The position numbers were made by a program, and so were the translations under genes. DNA of 64,000 nucleotides from Lysobacterales bacterium PRO7. GTDB taxonomy: Bacteria > Pseudomonadota > Gammaproteobacteria > Xanthomonadales > Rhodanobacteraceae. Positions 19,388 through 29,200 of the stretch are shown here, in pieces. The notes below the pieces were generated by a model. It did not search any database, was not told where the DNA came from, and worked only from the letters and a program-made list of their open reading frames with translations. Each line of letters starts with the position of its first letter. Within the stretch, counting starts at the first letter, position 1. The stretch is taken from NCBI GenBank assembly GCA_021404785.1, contig QWHH01000001.1, positions 220,760 through 284,759 of the forward strand, in the 5' to 3' direction.

Positions 19388-20820
19388 GCTGGCAGCCCGT
19401 CATCGGCCTGGAAATCCACGCCCAGCTTTCGACCGCGTCGAAACTGTTTTCCGGCGCAGCCACTGCTTATGGCGCCCAGCCGAACACGCAGGCGGCGCTG
19501 CTCGACGTGGCCATGCCCGGCACGCTGCCGGTGCCGAATCGCGCCGTGCTCGACAAGGCGATCGCGTTCGGTCTGGCGATCAACGCGACTATCGCGCGCC
19601 ACAGTGTTTTTGCGCGCAAGAATTATTTTTATCCGGACTTGCCGAAGGGTTATCAGATCAGCCAGTACGAGTTGCCGATTGTCGCCGACGGAAAACTTGC
19701 CGTACGTCTGGATGATGGGCGCACGCTGGATGTGGAAATCCAGCGCGCGCATCTGGAAGAAGACGCCGGCAAGTCGCTGCACGATGCCTTCCATGCCGCG
19801 ACCGGATTGGACTTCAACCGCGCCGGCGTGCCCCTGCTCGAAATCGTTTCCGCGCCGGTGCTGCACAGCGCGCAGGATGCGGTCGCCTACCTGCGCACCG
19901 TGCACACCCTTGTGCGCTGGCTCGGCGTCTGCGACGGCAACATGGCCGAAGGCTCGTTCCGCTGCGACGCGAATGTGTCGGTGCGCCGTGCGGGCAGTGA
20001 CAAACTCGGCACCCGCACCGAGATCAAGAACGTCAACTCGTTCCGCTTCGTCGAGAAGGCGATCGAGTATGAGATCGAGCGCCAGGTCCGCGCGCTGGAA
20101 AACGGCGAAAGCATCGTGCAGGAAACGCGCCTGTACGACGCCGCCGCGCATCGCACCTTCACCATGCGCAGCAAGGAAGACGCCGACGATTATCGGTATT
20201 TTCCCGATCCGGACCTGCCACCGCTGGTCCTCACGGACGCCGACATCGACGCCGTGCGCGCGGCGCTGCCGGAACTGCCGGATGCGCGCCGGCGCCGCTA
20301 CGTCGAAGCGCTTGGGTTGCCCGAATCCGACGCTGCGCAATTGTGTGTCGACCGTGCGACGGCGGATTATTTCGAAGCGATGCTGACCGCGCACGACGGC
20401 GACGCCAAGACCTGCGCGAATTGGGTCTTGGGCGAACTCGCGGCCGCGCTCAACGCGGCCAATCTGCCGATCGAGCAGTCGCGCGTGGATGCACCCGCGC
20501 TGGCGCGCCTGCTCGCACGCGTGCGAGCAGGCGCGATTTCGGGCAAGATCGCCAAGGACGTATTTGCCGCGATGTGGGCGGGCGAGGGCGATGCGGACGA
20601 CATCATTACCGCGCGCGGCCTGCGTCAGATTTCCGATACCGGAGCGCTCGGCGCCGCGCTGGACGCGGTGCTGGCGGAGCATCCGGCTCAGGTCGCGGAA
20701 TTCCGCGACGGCAACGAAAAGCTTCTGCAATTTTTTGTCGGTCAGGCCATGAAACGCCTGCGCGGACAGGGCAATCCGCAGCAACTCAACGCGCTGCTGC
20801 GCGAAAAACTGAAAATATAA
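19384..20820 (+). CDS. gatB: Asp-tRNA(Asn)/Glu-tRNA(Gln) amidotransferase subunit B
   Basis: Encodes 478 residues, the usual GatB length. It is the kinase and tRNA-binding subunit, which activates the mischarged residue by phosphorylation and accepts ammonia through a channel from Gat[18 protein letters not shown] and [17 protein letters not shown] are family hallmarks. The C-terminal helical YqeY-like tRNA-binding tail is complete. An upstream non-ATG start is unnecessary because ATG 19384 overlaps gatA. Confidence 0.96.
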   Translation: MSWQPVIGLEIHAQLSTASKLFSGAATAYGAQPNTQAALLDVAMPGTLPVPNRAVLDKAIAFGLAINATIARHSVFARKNYFYPDLPKGYQISQYELPIVADGKLAVRLDDGRTLDVEIQRAHLEEDAGKSLHDAFHAATGLDFNRAGVPLLEIVSAPVLHSAQDAVAYLRTVHTLVRWLGVCDGNMAEGSFRCDANVSVRRAGSDKLGTRTEIKNVNSFRFVEKAIEYEIERQVRALENGESIVQETRLYDAAAHRTFTMRSKEDADDYRYFPDPDLPPLVLTDADIDAVRAALPELPDARRRRYVEALGLPESDAAQLCVDRATADYFEAMLTAHDGDAKTCANWVLGELAAALNAANLPIEQSRVDAPALARLLARVRAGAISGKIAKDVFAAMWAGEGDADDIITARGLRQISDTGALGAALDAVLAEHPAQVAEFRDGNEKLLQFFVGQAMKRLRGQGNPQQLNALLREKLKI

Positions 20821-20838
20821 ACTTGTGGAAAAAGCAAA

Positions 20839-21774
20839 ATGTCAGCATTGATCTGCGGTTCGCTCGCCTACGACACGATCATGGTTTTCCCGGACCAGTT
20901 CCGCAACCACATCCTGCCGGACAAGGTGCATATCCTCAACGTGTCGTTCCTGGTGCCGCGCATGCGCCGCGAGTTCGGTGGCTGCGCCGGCAACATCGCG
21001 TACAACCTGAAGTTGCTCGGCGACGATCCCATCCCGTTCGGCGCGGTCGGCCAGGATTTCGGTCCGTATCGCGAGCATCTCGAACGCTGCGGCATCCGCC
21101 TCGACCAGGTGCTGGTCTATGACGAGTTGTTCACGCCGCAGTGCTTCATCACCACCGACATGGACAACAACCAGATTACCGCCTTTCATCCCGGCGCGAT
21201 GCTCAATTCGCACGAGCATCACGTCAAGGATGTCGAAGGCGTGACGTTCGGCATCGTCGCGCCGGACAGCCGCGACGGCATGCTGCAGCACTCACGCGAG
21301 TTCGCGCAGATGGGCGTGCCGTTCATTTTCGATCCGGGCCAGGCGATGCCGCTGTTCAACGGCGAGGAATTCCGCACGTTCATCGAACAGGCCGACTACG
21401 CGATCGTCAACGACTACGAGTCGCAACTGCTGCAAACGCGTACCGGCTGGAGCGCCGACGACATCGCCAAACGCGTCAAGGCGTATATCGTCACGCAAGG
21501 CCCACGCGGTTCGACCGTTCATGAAGGTGGCAAGATCCACGCGATTCCGGCCGCGCAGGAGCGCCGCATCGTCGATCCCACCGGGTGCGGCGACGCCTAT
21601 CGCGCCGGCCTCATCTTCGGCCTCACTCGCGGCATGGACTGGCCGACCACCGGCCGCATCGCCTCGCTGATGGGCACGCTCAAGATCGAGCATCCCGGCA
21701 CGCAGAACCAGCGCTTCACCTACGCCGAGTTCGCCGACCAGTTCCGCCAGCAGTTCGGCTACGCGCTGGATTGA
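20839..21774 (+). CDS. PfkB-family carbohydrate/nucleoside kinase (adenosine kinase-like)
   Basis: Encodes 311 residues. It is a ribokinase-fold enzyme with the N-terminal GGCAGNIAYNLKLLG substrate segment. The C-terminal PfkB signature DPTGCGDAYRAGLIFG (from residue 246) contains the catalytic Asp252 and the GCGD anion hole. The lack of a large lid insert and the overall pattern resemble bacterial adenosine kinases of this family. The real substrate is not determined. It begins 18 bases after gatB and could be co-transcribed. Confidence 0.85.
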   Translation: MSALICGSLAYDTIMVFPDQFRNHILPDKVHILNVSFLVPRMRREFGGCAGNIAYNLKLLGDDPIPFGAVGQDFGPYREHLERCGIRLDQVLVYDELFTPQCFITTDMDNNQITAFHPGAMLNSHEHHVKDVEGVTFGIVAPDSRDGMLQHSREFAQMGVPFIFDPGQAMPLFNGEEFRTFIEQADYAIVNDYESQLLQTRTGWSADDIAKRVKAYIVTQGPRGSTVHEGGKIHAIPAAQERRIVDPTGCGDAYRAGLIFGLTRGMDWPTTGRIASLMGTLKIEHPGTQNQRFTYAEFADQFRQQFGYALD

Positions 21775-21801
21775 AACAGGCTGGATTGAGGCGTCGTTGT
21801 T

Positions 21802-22506
21802 TCAGGCGCCAAGCTGGAACGGCGTGAAGTTCGTGCCGCGGTCGTAAAAGTCTTCGTTCTCGGCGCGCTTGAGCGCGGCGACGACGCGGTAGGTGAGCGG
21901 TGTGGCGAGGATTTCCCACACCACTTTCATCAGATAGTTCGAGCCCATCACGGTGAGCACCAGCTTTGTCTCCCACACGCCGAGGAAGGCAAGCGGATAG
22001 AACACCAGCGAATCCACACCTTCGCCGCAAATGGTTGAGCCGACGATGCGCGTCCACAGCGCCTGACCACCAGTCCACAATTTCATTTTTGCCAAAGTAT
22101 ACGAATTGACGAATTCGCCGCAGAAGAACGCGGTGATCGAGGCCAGCACGATGCGCGGGGTCTGGCCGAAAATGGTTTCGTAGGCAGGCTGGTCGTGCCA
22201 GCCGGCGGCGGGCGGCAGCTTGACCACGACGGTGGCCATGATCGAGGCGAACACCAATGCGCCAAGCCCCGACCAGATCACGCGCCGCGCGCGGGCGTAG
22301 CCGTACACCTCGGTCAGGATATCGCCGAAGATGTACGAGATGGGAAAGAACAGCACCCCGGCGCCGAAGGTCAGTTCGCCGATCAGGGGCAGATGCACCT
22401 GTGCGATCTTTGCCGGGCCGATCAGGTTCGAGCACAGCAGCACGCACACGAAGGCGCCGAGGATGAAATCGTAGTATTTGTAGGTACGTGGCGCGTTTGC
22501 AGTCAT
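21802..22506 (-). CDS. yhhQ: Queuosine precursor transporter (YhhQ/VUT family)
   Basis: Encodes 234 residues with about six membrane helices. The start at 22506 is preceded by GGGAT. Characteristic segments are FFPISYIFGDILTEVYGY and FCGEFVNSYTLAKMK. The family imports queuosine precursors (preQ0/preQ1) for tRNA wobble modification. It is convergent with the PfkB kinase gene. Confidence 0.9.
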   Translation of the reverse strand: MTANAPRTYKYYDFILGAFVCVLLCSNLIGPAKIAQVHLPLIGELTFGAGVLFFPISYIFGDILTEVYGYARARRVIWSGLGALVFASIMATVVVKLPPAAGWHDQPAYETIFGQTPRIVLASITAFFCGEFVNSYTLAKMKLWTGGQALWTRIVGSTICGEGVDSLVFYPLAFLGVWETKLVLTVMGSNYLMKVVWEILATPLTYRVVAALKRAENEDFYDRGTNFTPFQLGA

Positions 22507-22550
22507 GCCGATCCCTTGAAATTGGACACGCAGTTTACGTGCGCCGCGCG

Positions 22551-23375
22551 TCAATGCGCGACCAGCAGCGGCAGGTCGCTGTTCTGGAACAGGTAGCGTG
22601 TCGATCCACCGAGGACCAGTTGCGCGATGCGCGAATGGCCCCAGGCGCCCATCACGATCATGTCCGCCTGCATGGCGCGCGCTTCGGCGAGGATGGCTGC
22701 GCCGAAATCGTTTTTCGGCGCGAAGGCGTGGATTTCCGCGCGCACGTTGTGGCGTCCCAGCCACGAGGTCAAATCCAGTTGCGGCAAATGGCGCGTGCCG
22801 AGTTCGTCGGTCTGCGGCGCACCGTCGAGCACGACCACGTGCGCCGCGCGCTCCAACAACGGCATGGCGCCGCGAATTGCCAGCATCGCTTCGCGACTGT
22901 GGTTCCAGGCGACGAGGATGCGCTCGCCAAGACTTTCGAGTCTCGCCGCTTCCGGCACCACCAGCACGGGAATGCCCGCGCCAAACACGGTGCGCGACAC
23001 CGTGCCCCAGCCAGTCGGCGCGTCGGGATTGAGCGTCGGCCGTTCGGCGACGACGAAATCGCACCAGCGCGCGCAATGGCACATCGCCTCGACCGCGTCA
23101 CCCTGGGCGACGAGCCATTCGCCGCAGGCGGCGTGCGCTGAGAGCAGGTCGCGCCACCAGCTGTCACGCGCTTGCGCGTCCGCATACAGGCGATCGGCCT
23201 CGTGCACCTGGAACACCACCGTTTCCGGCGTGCTGAATGCGACCGTATCCAGCGGCGCCACGTGCAAGCCGTACAGATACGCATCCAGTCGTCGCGCCAG
23301 TGCGAAGGCTGCGCGCGCGGCGAGCGGTTCGCCGCGGGTTTCGCGCAAATGGACCAGCAGATCGAATGCGGACAC
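22551..23375 (-). CDS. Universal stress protein, tandem UspA domains
   Basis: Encodes 274 residues, about twice the length of a single Usp, so two UspA-like domains. The C-terminal one ends in GAWGHSRIAQLVLGGSTR, the ATP-binding G2xG9xG(S/T) motif. The N-terminal domain lacks an obvious copy of that motif, as is usual in tandem UspE-like proteins. It is cytoplasmic, and its role in stress survival is inferred from the family. It sits 45 bases from the YhhQ start in the same direction. Confidence 0.85.
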   Translation of the reverse strand: MSAFDLLVHLRETRGEPLAARAAFALARRLDAYLYGLHVAPLDTVAFSTPETVVFQVHEADRLYADAQARDSWWRDLLSAHAACGEWLVAQGDAVEAMCHCARWCDFVVAERPTLNPDAPTGWGTVSRTVFGAGIPVLVVPEAARLESLGERILVAWNHSREAMLAIRGAMPLLERAAHVVVLDGAPQTDELGTRHLPQLDLTSWLGRHNVRAEIHAFAPKNDFGAAILAEARAMQADMIVMGAWGHSRIAQLVLGGSTRYLFQNSDLPLLVAH

Positions 23376-23399
23376 GGGCGATCCTCCGGCGATGGGGCT

Positions 23400-23416
23400 G
23401 CGCTAAAGCTTAGCGC
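23400..23416. promoter_or_regulatory. Palindrome upstream of the Usp gene
   Basis: GCGCTAA-AGC-TTAGCGC, perfect 7-bp arms, 25 bases before the Usp start and between two divergent genes. It could be an operator for either gene; no known factor is recognised. Confidence 0.3.
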
Positions 23417-23513
23417 GCCGCGCACGAAAGTTCCGTGATTCCGACCGCGAGTTGTTGTAGGTTCAGGCCGCTTGGGCGAGACTGACCGTGGTTCCACCAC
23501 AAGGAGAATCGAC

Positions 23514-23960
23514 ATGCGCAACATTCCTGTATTCGCCGCATCCGTCCTGCTCGCCGCGTCCACACTGTATTCCACCCGCGCCAGTGCAGCCGGCCAGATC
23601 GATTGCGAAATGAAGTTCAACCTCACCGGTTGGGCGGCGATCTACAAGCACGCCGAGGGCCATGGCACGATCACGTGCAACAACGGGCGCAGTTTCAAGG
23701 TGAACATCGTCGCCGTCGGTGGCGGACTCACCGCCGGCAAATACAAGGTCGAAGGCGGCACCGGCAAATTCTCCGACGTGTACGACACGGGCGAGCTGTT
23801 CGGCAGCTACGCACAAGGCGAAGCGAATGCCGGCGTGGTCAAGTCCGGCATCGCGCAGGTGCTGACCAAGGGCAATGTTTCGCTGGCCTTGGCCGGTACG
23901 GGAGAAGGCGTCAACCTTGGCGTTTCCTTCGGCAAGTTCACCATCTCGCGCGCGCACTGA
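23514..23960 (+). CDS. Secreted conserved hypothetical protein
   Basis: Encodes 148 residues from ATG 23514, preceded by an excellent AAGGAGAA. The signal peptide (about 1-26, ending ASAAG) is clear. The mature part has two cysteines (in IDCEMKF and ITCNNG), probably a disulfide, and a glycine-rich region (GGGLTAGKYKVEGGTGKFSD, then LALAGTGEGVNLGVSFGKF). That region recalls the glycine-rich lipid-binding YSC84/EipA-like folds, but I cannot assign a family with confidence. It is monocistronic, with a terminator at 23982-24012. Confidence 0.7.
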   Translation: MRNIPVFAASVLLAASTLYSTRASAAGQIDCEMKFNLTGWAAIYKHAEGHGTITCNNGRSFKVNIVAVGGGLTAGKYKVEGGTGKFSDVYDTGELFGSYAQGEANAGVVKSGIAQVLTKGNVSLALAGTGEGVNLGVSFGKFTISRAH

Positions 23961-23981
23961 TTCGAGCGTGCATTGACGAAG

Positions 23982-24012
23982 AACGCGGCGCTCGCAAGGG
24001 CGCCGCGTTTTT
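23982..24012 (+). terminator. Rho-independent terminator
   Basis: AACGCGGCGC (23982-23991) pairs perfectly with GCGCCGCGTT (24000-24009) around an 8-base loop, followed by a T run. It lies 21 bases after the stop of the secreted hypothetical gene. Confidence 0.85.
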
Positions 24013-24048
24013 GTTGCGCCGCGACATTAAAGCCGATAGGGTTGGAAG

Positions 24049-24699
24049 ATGGGCGTCCAATCGGCGACTGCGCGCTACACCCCCGGCGAGGAACTCGCCA
24101 ACAGTCTCACCCACGCTGTAGGCCTGCTGCTCGCCATTGCCGGCCTGTGTGGCTTGATGTTCGCTGCCGGCGGCGTGCGCGAAACGGCTACCTGCCTGGT
24201 CTACGGCGTCACGCTGATTCTCGTCTATGCCACTTCCACGCTCTACCACGGAGCGCGCCAGCCGCAAGCCAAACAGCTGCTGCGGACACTGGATCACGTC
24301 GCGATTTTCCTGCTGATCGCCGGCACCTACACGCCGTTCATGCTGATCGCGCTGCGCGGCGCCTGGGGTTGGAGCCTGTTCGCGGTCGTGTGGTCGCTGG
24401 CCGCGATCGGCGCGGTGTTCGAGTTGAGTCCATTGCGGCGCATGCGCGGTGTCATGATCGCGCTATACATCGGCATGGGCTGGGTAGGACTCATCGCCAT
24501 CAAGCCGCTGGTCGCCGCGTTGCCGGCCCCCGGGGTATGGCTGTTGTTTGGCGGTGGGGTGAGCTACACCCTGGGCGTCGCTTTTTATGTCTGGCGCGGT
24601 TTGCGCTACCACCACGCGATCTGGCACCTGTTCGTTCTCGTCGGCAGCGTTCTGCAGTATCTGGCGGTGCTGCTATATCTGCTTCCCGGGCACGCTTGA
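24049..24699 (+). CDS. Hemolysin III/TrhA family membrane protein (PAQR)
   Basis: Encodes 216 residues with seven predicted membrane helices. Family motifs are complete: EELANSLTHAVG, STLYHGARQ, LDHVAIFLLIAGTYTP and YHHAIWHLFV. The conserved His/Ser/Asp residues form the PAQR metal site. The family is annotated hemolysin III, but its bacterial role appears to be in membrane lipid or energy homeostasis; haemolysis here is not implied. Confidence 0.9.
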   Translation: MGVQSATARYTPGEELANSLTHAVGLLLAIAGLCGLMFAAGGVRETATCLVYGVTLILVYATSTLYHGARQPQAKQLLRTLDHVAIFLLIAGTYTPFMLIALRGAWGWSLFAVVWSLAAIGAVFELSPLRRMRGVMIALYIGMGWVGLIAIKPLVAALPAPGVWLLFGGGVSYTLGVAFYVWRGLRYHHAIWHLFVLVGSVLQYLAVLLYLLPGHA

Positions 24700-24705
24700 A
24701 GCGCA

Positions 24706-25203
24706 TCAGCCGAGCACAAACGCCAGCGCGAAAACACCGACCATCGTGAAGCAAAGTGCGAGTTTCGCGAGCGTGCCAAACAGCAGGCCGATCCAGGTGC
24801 CGAAGCCCACGCGTGTTGCCTGGTCCAGTTCGCGACCACTGGACAACTCGCCCGCGAGCGCGCCCAGGAACGGCCCTAGCAACAAGCCGGGCAGACCAAA
24901 GAAAATGCCGACGATCGTGCCCAGGCTCGCTCCCCACAGCGCGCGCGGGCTTGCGCCGACGCGCTTGGCGCCGAGCAGGCCGGCAAGAAAATCCACCAGC
25001 AGCGCCAGTGCGGCGAGGATGCCGAGCAGGATCAGGGTGAACGTGCCGATATGCTTGAAATGATCCGCCCACGCGGCAAGAAACATCCCGCCGAACACCA
25101 GCGGCACGCCGGGCAGGACCGGCACCACGGTACCTGCCATGCCGACCAGGATCAGGATGCCGGCGAGGATGAAATACGCGATTTGCAGGATCGACTGCGT
25201 CAA
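24706..25203 (-). CDS. DUF456 membrane protein
   Basis: Encodes 165 residues, hydrophobic with about four helices and glycine-rich turns. GLPGLLLGPFLGALAGEL is typical of DUF456. No ATG is usable at the start. A TTG at 25203-25201 overlaps the stop of the preceding lipoprotein gene (TTGA), so translation is probably coupled to it. Function is unknown. Confidence 0.8.
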   Translation of the reverse strand: MTQSILQIAYFILAGILILVGMAGTVVPVLPGVPLVFGGMFLAAWADHFKHIGTFTLILLGILAALALLVDFLAGLLGAKRVGASPRALWGASLGTIVGIFFGLPGLLLGPFLGALAGELSSGRELDQATRVGFGTWIGLLFGTLAKLALCFTMVGVFALAFVLG

Positions 25204-26033
25204 CGCACACCCGCGCCGAGCTGGCGCGCTTGCGTATCTATTGCGAAGGCGTCCTTGTATTCGGGTTTGAGCAGGTCGTAGAAAACCTTGGCCGGGACTT
25301 CCACCTGCTGCGGCCCGTCCGCATACGACGCCACTTGATACGGCGGAAAAATGACCGTCACCCCGATCGCACGGGTATCCAGTCCGTCGATGAGGAACAC
25401 GGCGAAATTCGCGGGCGTGGGCGCCGTGCCTTCTTCCACCCACTTTTTCGTTGACTGGGCATCTGCCGCCAATTGCGCCGGCGTCATTGCACCCGGATCG
25501 TCGTGCATCTTCGCCGCGTAGCGGCCTTCGAGTTGGCGCCGACACTCGTCTGACAACGCCTTGAAAGCTGGCGCAGGATCACTGAATAAATCACTCAGCG
25601 TTACCAGCTTGTTGCCGCTCAAATCCAGGTTGAAGCTGGCGACGATCGGCATGCCGTGCGCGCCGCCAGTGAACGACGAGCCGGTCGCGGTGACACTGAC
25701 GAAATCGGCGGTGCGGCGCGCAATGCTGAAGGTCATGTCCAGCGTATAGTCGATATCCTTCCCGCGGTCGTCGGCAGCGCTGGCCTGCAGGAGTTCGCGC
25801 TTGCTGGCGTCGGCGTAGTCGTGGATGGCGGTATCCAGCGCCTGCCATTGTGGTCGCAATGCCGGAAAATTGATCGTCCAGGCAAAGCCCGCGCCCTTGC
25901 CGGACGAGACGATCCCGCCGGTTTCGGCGGTGACGGCCGCCCCCACCTGGTCAGCCGGCTGGCGCCCGCACCCGGACAAGAGCAGACATGCCGCGGCCAG
26001 CGGAATCAGTGCGCGAACGGGATGTAATGGCAT
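25200..26033 (-). CDS. RsiV-like lipoprotein (DUF4163/DUF3298)
   Basis: Encodes 277 residues from ATG 26033. The signal peptide ends in a lipobox (LLLSGC). The mature protein resembles the DUF4163-DUF3298 pair found in RsiV and related envelope proteins: TFSIARRTADFVSVTATGSSFTGGAHG-like core, then a C-terminal FPPYQVASYADGPQQVEVP. In Firmicutes RsiV binds lysozyme; whether this one binds lysozyme or another ligand is unknown. It is coupled to the DUF456 gene. Confidence 0.75.
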   Translation of the reverse strand: MPLHPVRALIPLAAACLLLSGCGRQPADQVGAAVTAETGGIVSSGKGAGFAWTINFPALRPQWQALDTAIHDYADASKRELLQASAADDRGKDIDYTLDMTFSIARRTADFVSVTATGSSFTGGAHGMPIVASFNLDLSGNKLVTLSDLFSDPAPAFKALSDECRRQLEGRYAAKMHDDPGAMTPAQLAADAQSTKKWVEEGTAPTPANFAVFLIDGLDTRAIGVTVIFPPYQVASYADGPQQVEVPAKVFYDLLKPEYKDAFAIDTQARQLGAGVR

Positions 26034-26067
26034 GGCAAATGCAGGAAAAATCGGCAATTTCGCCAGT

Positions 26068-26126
26068 GTAAGGCAAGCCCGAAATCGACGCCATGTTGCC
26101 TTACGCCGTGTAAAACCTAGTATAAA
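26068..26126 (+). promoter_or_regulatory. Operator-like inverted repeat and promoter upstream of the giant beta-helix gene
   Basis: GTAAGGCAA (26068-26076) and TTGCCTTAC (26096-26104) form a perfect 9-bp inverted repeat. Its right arm overlaps a possible -35 (TTGCCT, 26096-26101) that is followed, after a 19-base spacer, by TATAAA (26121-26126). GTGTAA occurs three times in the region (near 26066, 26107 and 26153). It lies between the divergent lipoprotein and giant-protein genes. Confidence 0.4.
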
Positions 26127-26295
26127 TTTCTTATTGTCCGGACGCATTGACAGGTGTAAGGTCGGGCAGGTTGTGTGGCAAGTGGGTTGGCGAAGGACAT
26201 CCGCCTGATGGTGTGTTCTCGACAGTGCGCTTGACCGCAAGGGTTGCCGTGCGGGCTGCGGCGCAGGTATGAGAACCGCTAGAAGGGGATGGACC

Positions 26296-29200
26296 ATGGC
26301 CATTTTTGCCAATTTCCGCCGCACCGCCATTGCGTGTGCATCGTTGGTAATGCTGACCGCCGCTGCGCAGGCTGCGGCTACCGATCGCTGGGTTGCCCCG
26401 ACCGGCAACAACACCAGCAACAGCTGCACGGTGCAGGCAAGCCCCTGCCAGACCATCGTCTATGCGATCGGTCAATCCGGTTCGGGCGACACGATCCATA
26501 TCGCAGCCGGCACCTACGATCTGCTCAGCGGTTCGCCTTTGACGATCACGACGCCGAACCTGACCTTGGTCGGCGCGGATCCGAACAACAAGCCGGTCAT
26601 CCAGCGCACCGCAGGCGCCACCAACCAGGCACTGCTGGTCATCAACGGTGCGAAGAACGTGACCGTGCAGAACCTGCATTTCGCGATGGATCAGTCCTTC
26701 GTGGCCGAAGGCATCATCGCCAACGGCTTCGTCGACGGCTTGTCGATTACCGGCAATACGTTCGCCGATTTGCAGAGCGTTCCCGGGACGAATTCCTCGT
26801 ATTCCAAGCGCAACGCGATCAGCATCAACAACGACAGTGGCAATTCGCAGGGGATCGCCGCCGCCACCGGTTCCAGCGTGTCGATCACGAACAACACGAT
26901 CCAGGGCGTTGTCAGCTCCACGACGTTTCTGCGCGCCGGGATCCAGATGGACAACGGCGTGGGCACGATCAGCGGCAACACGATTACCGCTGGAGTGCAC
27001 GACATCATCGTGCGTTTTTCCACGGTGACGACGAATTCGTCCGCGACCACTACTACGATTTCAGGCAACACCACCCATGGCCGCGGTCTCGAATTCGACA
27101 TGCCCAATGCGGGCGTCGGTGCCATCACGATCGGCAGCAACCAGATCAATGCACCGGCAGGCACTAGCGGCAGCGCCAACTACGCCGCCGACTGGTCGCT
27201 CATGCGCCTGATGGGCAACCCGCAGAATCTGCCGGTCACGGTGAGCGGCAACACGTTTGCCGGATACCAGGGCAGCTATCGCGGCGTGCTGGCGGAAAAT
27301 TTCCCGAACACGACGTTCACGAACAACACGTTTACGCCGGCGAACGGCGCGACGGACTTCGTCTCGCTCGTCGTCAGCAACAAGGCGCTCAATACCGACA
27401 ATCCGCCCGATGCGCCGCTGCAAATGTCCATCACTGCCAATGGCAACACCTTCAACGGCAGCGGTATGGCGGGAGCAGGGCGCGCGGTCGAATTCCTCAA
27501 CGACAACGCGAACGGCGCCACGTTCGGCAGTCTGCTGTTCGGCACGACAGCAAGTCCGAACGTCTTTGACAGCAATCTGCGCTGGTATTTCCATCTTGAC
27601 GATTACACATGCTCGACGAACACGAGTGCGGTCGGCGCCACTGCCGGCGGTCCGGCGCCGATGTGCACATTCCTCGATTACACCGACGTCAATCCGCCGG
27701 GTGGCTTGCCCAACACGTCGGTAAAACCGTTCACGGCCAACGTAAATGCCGCAAACAACACGTTCGGCGGCATTTCGCCGACGGCGATGACTACGGCGCA
27801 ACAAAATCAATTGCAGGCGCAGACTTACGACAAACAGGCCAATCCGGTTCTGGGCCAGGTCGACTACGGCCTGGCCGAGACCCAGTCCGTCGTTTACGTC
27901 AATGCGGCGTACAGCGGACACAGCTTCGGCGACAGCCTCGCGTTCCCGTTCGGTACTCAGAATGGCGCCTGCGCGGCAACCACGGTGTATTTCGGGTTGA
28001 ATGCCTTCGCCACGATCGCCGATGGCCTGACCCATGTGACCAATGCGGGCACGGTGTGCGTGGCCAAGGGCAATTACGCCGAAGCGGTGACGTTGGCGAA
28101 CAATGTGCAGTTGATCGGCGACGGCGACACCAGCGGCGGTACGGCCATCGCCGGCGGGATCACGATTGCGGCGAGCGGTACTTCCGGTGCGCCGTTGCTG
28201 ATGCAGAACCTGTCGGTGAAAAATTCAGCCGGTGTGGGCATCACGCTCAATGGCAGCCAGAGCTACATCACGCTGGACAGTGTCAATTCCAGCGGCAACA
28301 TCGGCGACGGCTTCCACGCGTTCGGGACGGGCACGACGACCAACCTCACAGTCACGAACAGTCATTTCGACAACAACGGCCGCTTCCCGCCGATTTTCAA
28401 CGGCGACCTCGTCGCCGGTTTCAATTTCGGCGAAAACGCCAGCGGCAACACTGTCAGCATCAGTGGATCGACGTTCGACGGCAACAACGGTGGCGGCTTG
28501 GTGGTCAACAACATCGGCTCGGCCAGCAGCCTGACGACGATACAAAACTGGACGATCACGGGCAGCGATTTCAGCGACAACATTCCGCTGGATCCGACTG
28601 CGACCACAGATCCGAACAATTTCTACACCGGCGGTGGAGGTATCTGGCTCAAGACTGGCGCAGCAGGCAGCGTCATCGACGGCTTCAGCGTCAGCGGCTC
28701 CACGTTCGGCGGCAACAGCAGCGAAAACAGCCTGAACAAGGTCGGCATCACCGCGCGCGCGCGTCCAGGCACGACGATGAAGAACGTGTCGATCTGCAAC
28801 AACACCTTCAGCGCGACGGCAGCGCCCGGAACCGGCACGCAGTTGACCGGCATCAATGTGTTCGACGATACCGGCAACACCGGCTATCAGCCGATCACGA
28901 TCTGCGGCACTTCCACGTTCAACAACCTGGTCGAGGGCATCAGTGGACTGGAGCAGTTCACCCTGCGCGGTACCAAGCCGCTCATCAACCTGACCGGCAC
29001 GCTGACGCTCAATTCCAGCGACGGTTTCAAAAACGTGCGCTTCAGCCCGGCGCCAAACCCTGTCTATGTGAACAAGGCGCTGGCCGGCACGCCGAACGGA
29101 ACCATCGTTTCGTTCACCCATCCGCAACTCAATGGCGGCAGCGCGGTCAGCGCCACCTTCGGCGTGAATACCTTCGCGACCATCAACGACGCGCTCGCCA

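Noticed and set aside
23400..23416. Terminator for the Usp gene
   Set aside because: The palindrome lies upstream of the Usp start and lacks a T tract, so it was listed only as a possible operator.
24049..24699. Hemolysin III as a virulence toxin
   Set aside because: The name is historical; the PAQR motifs point to a membrane homeostasis role and nothing nearby suggests a toxin system.
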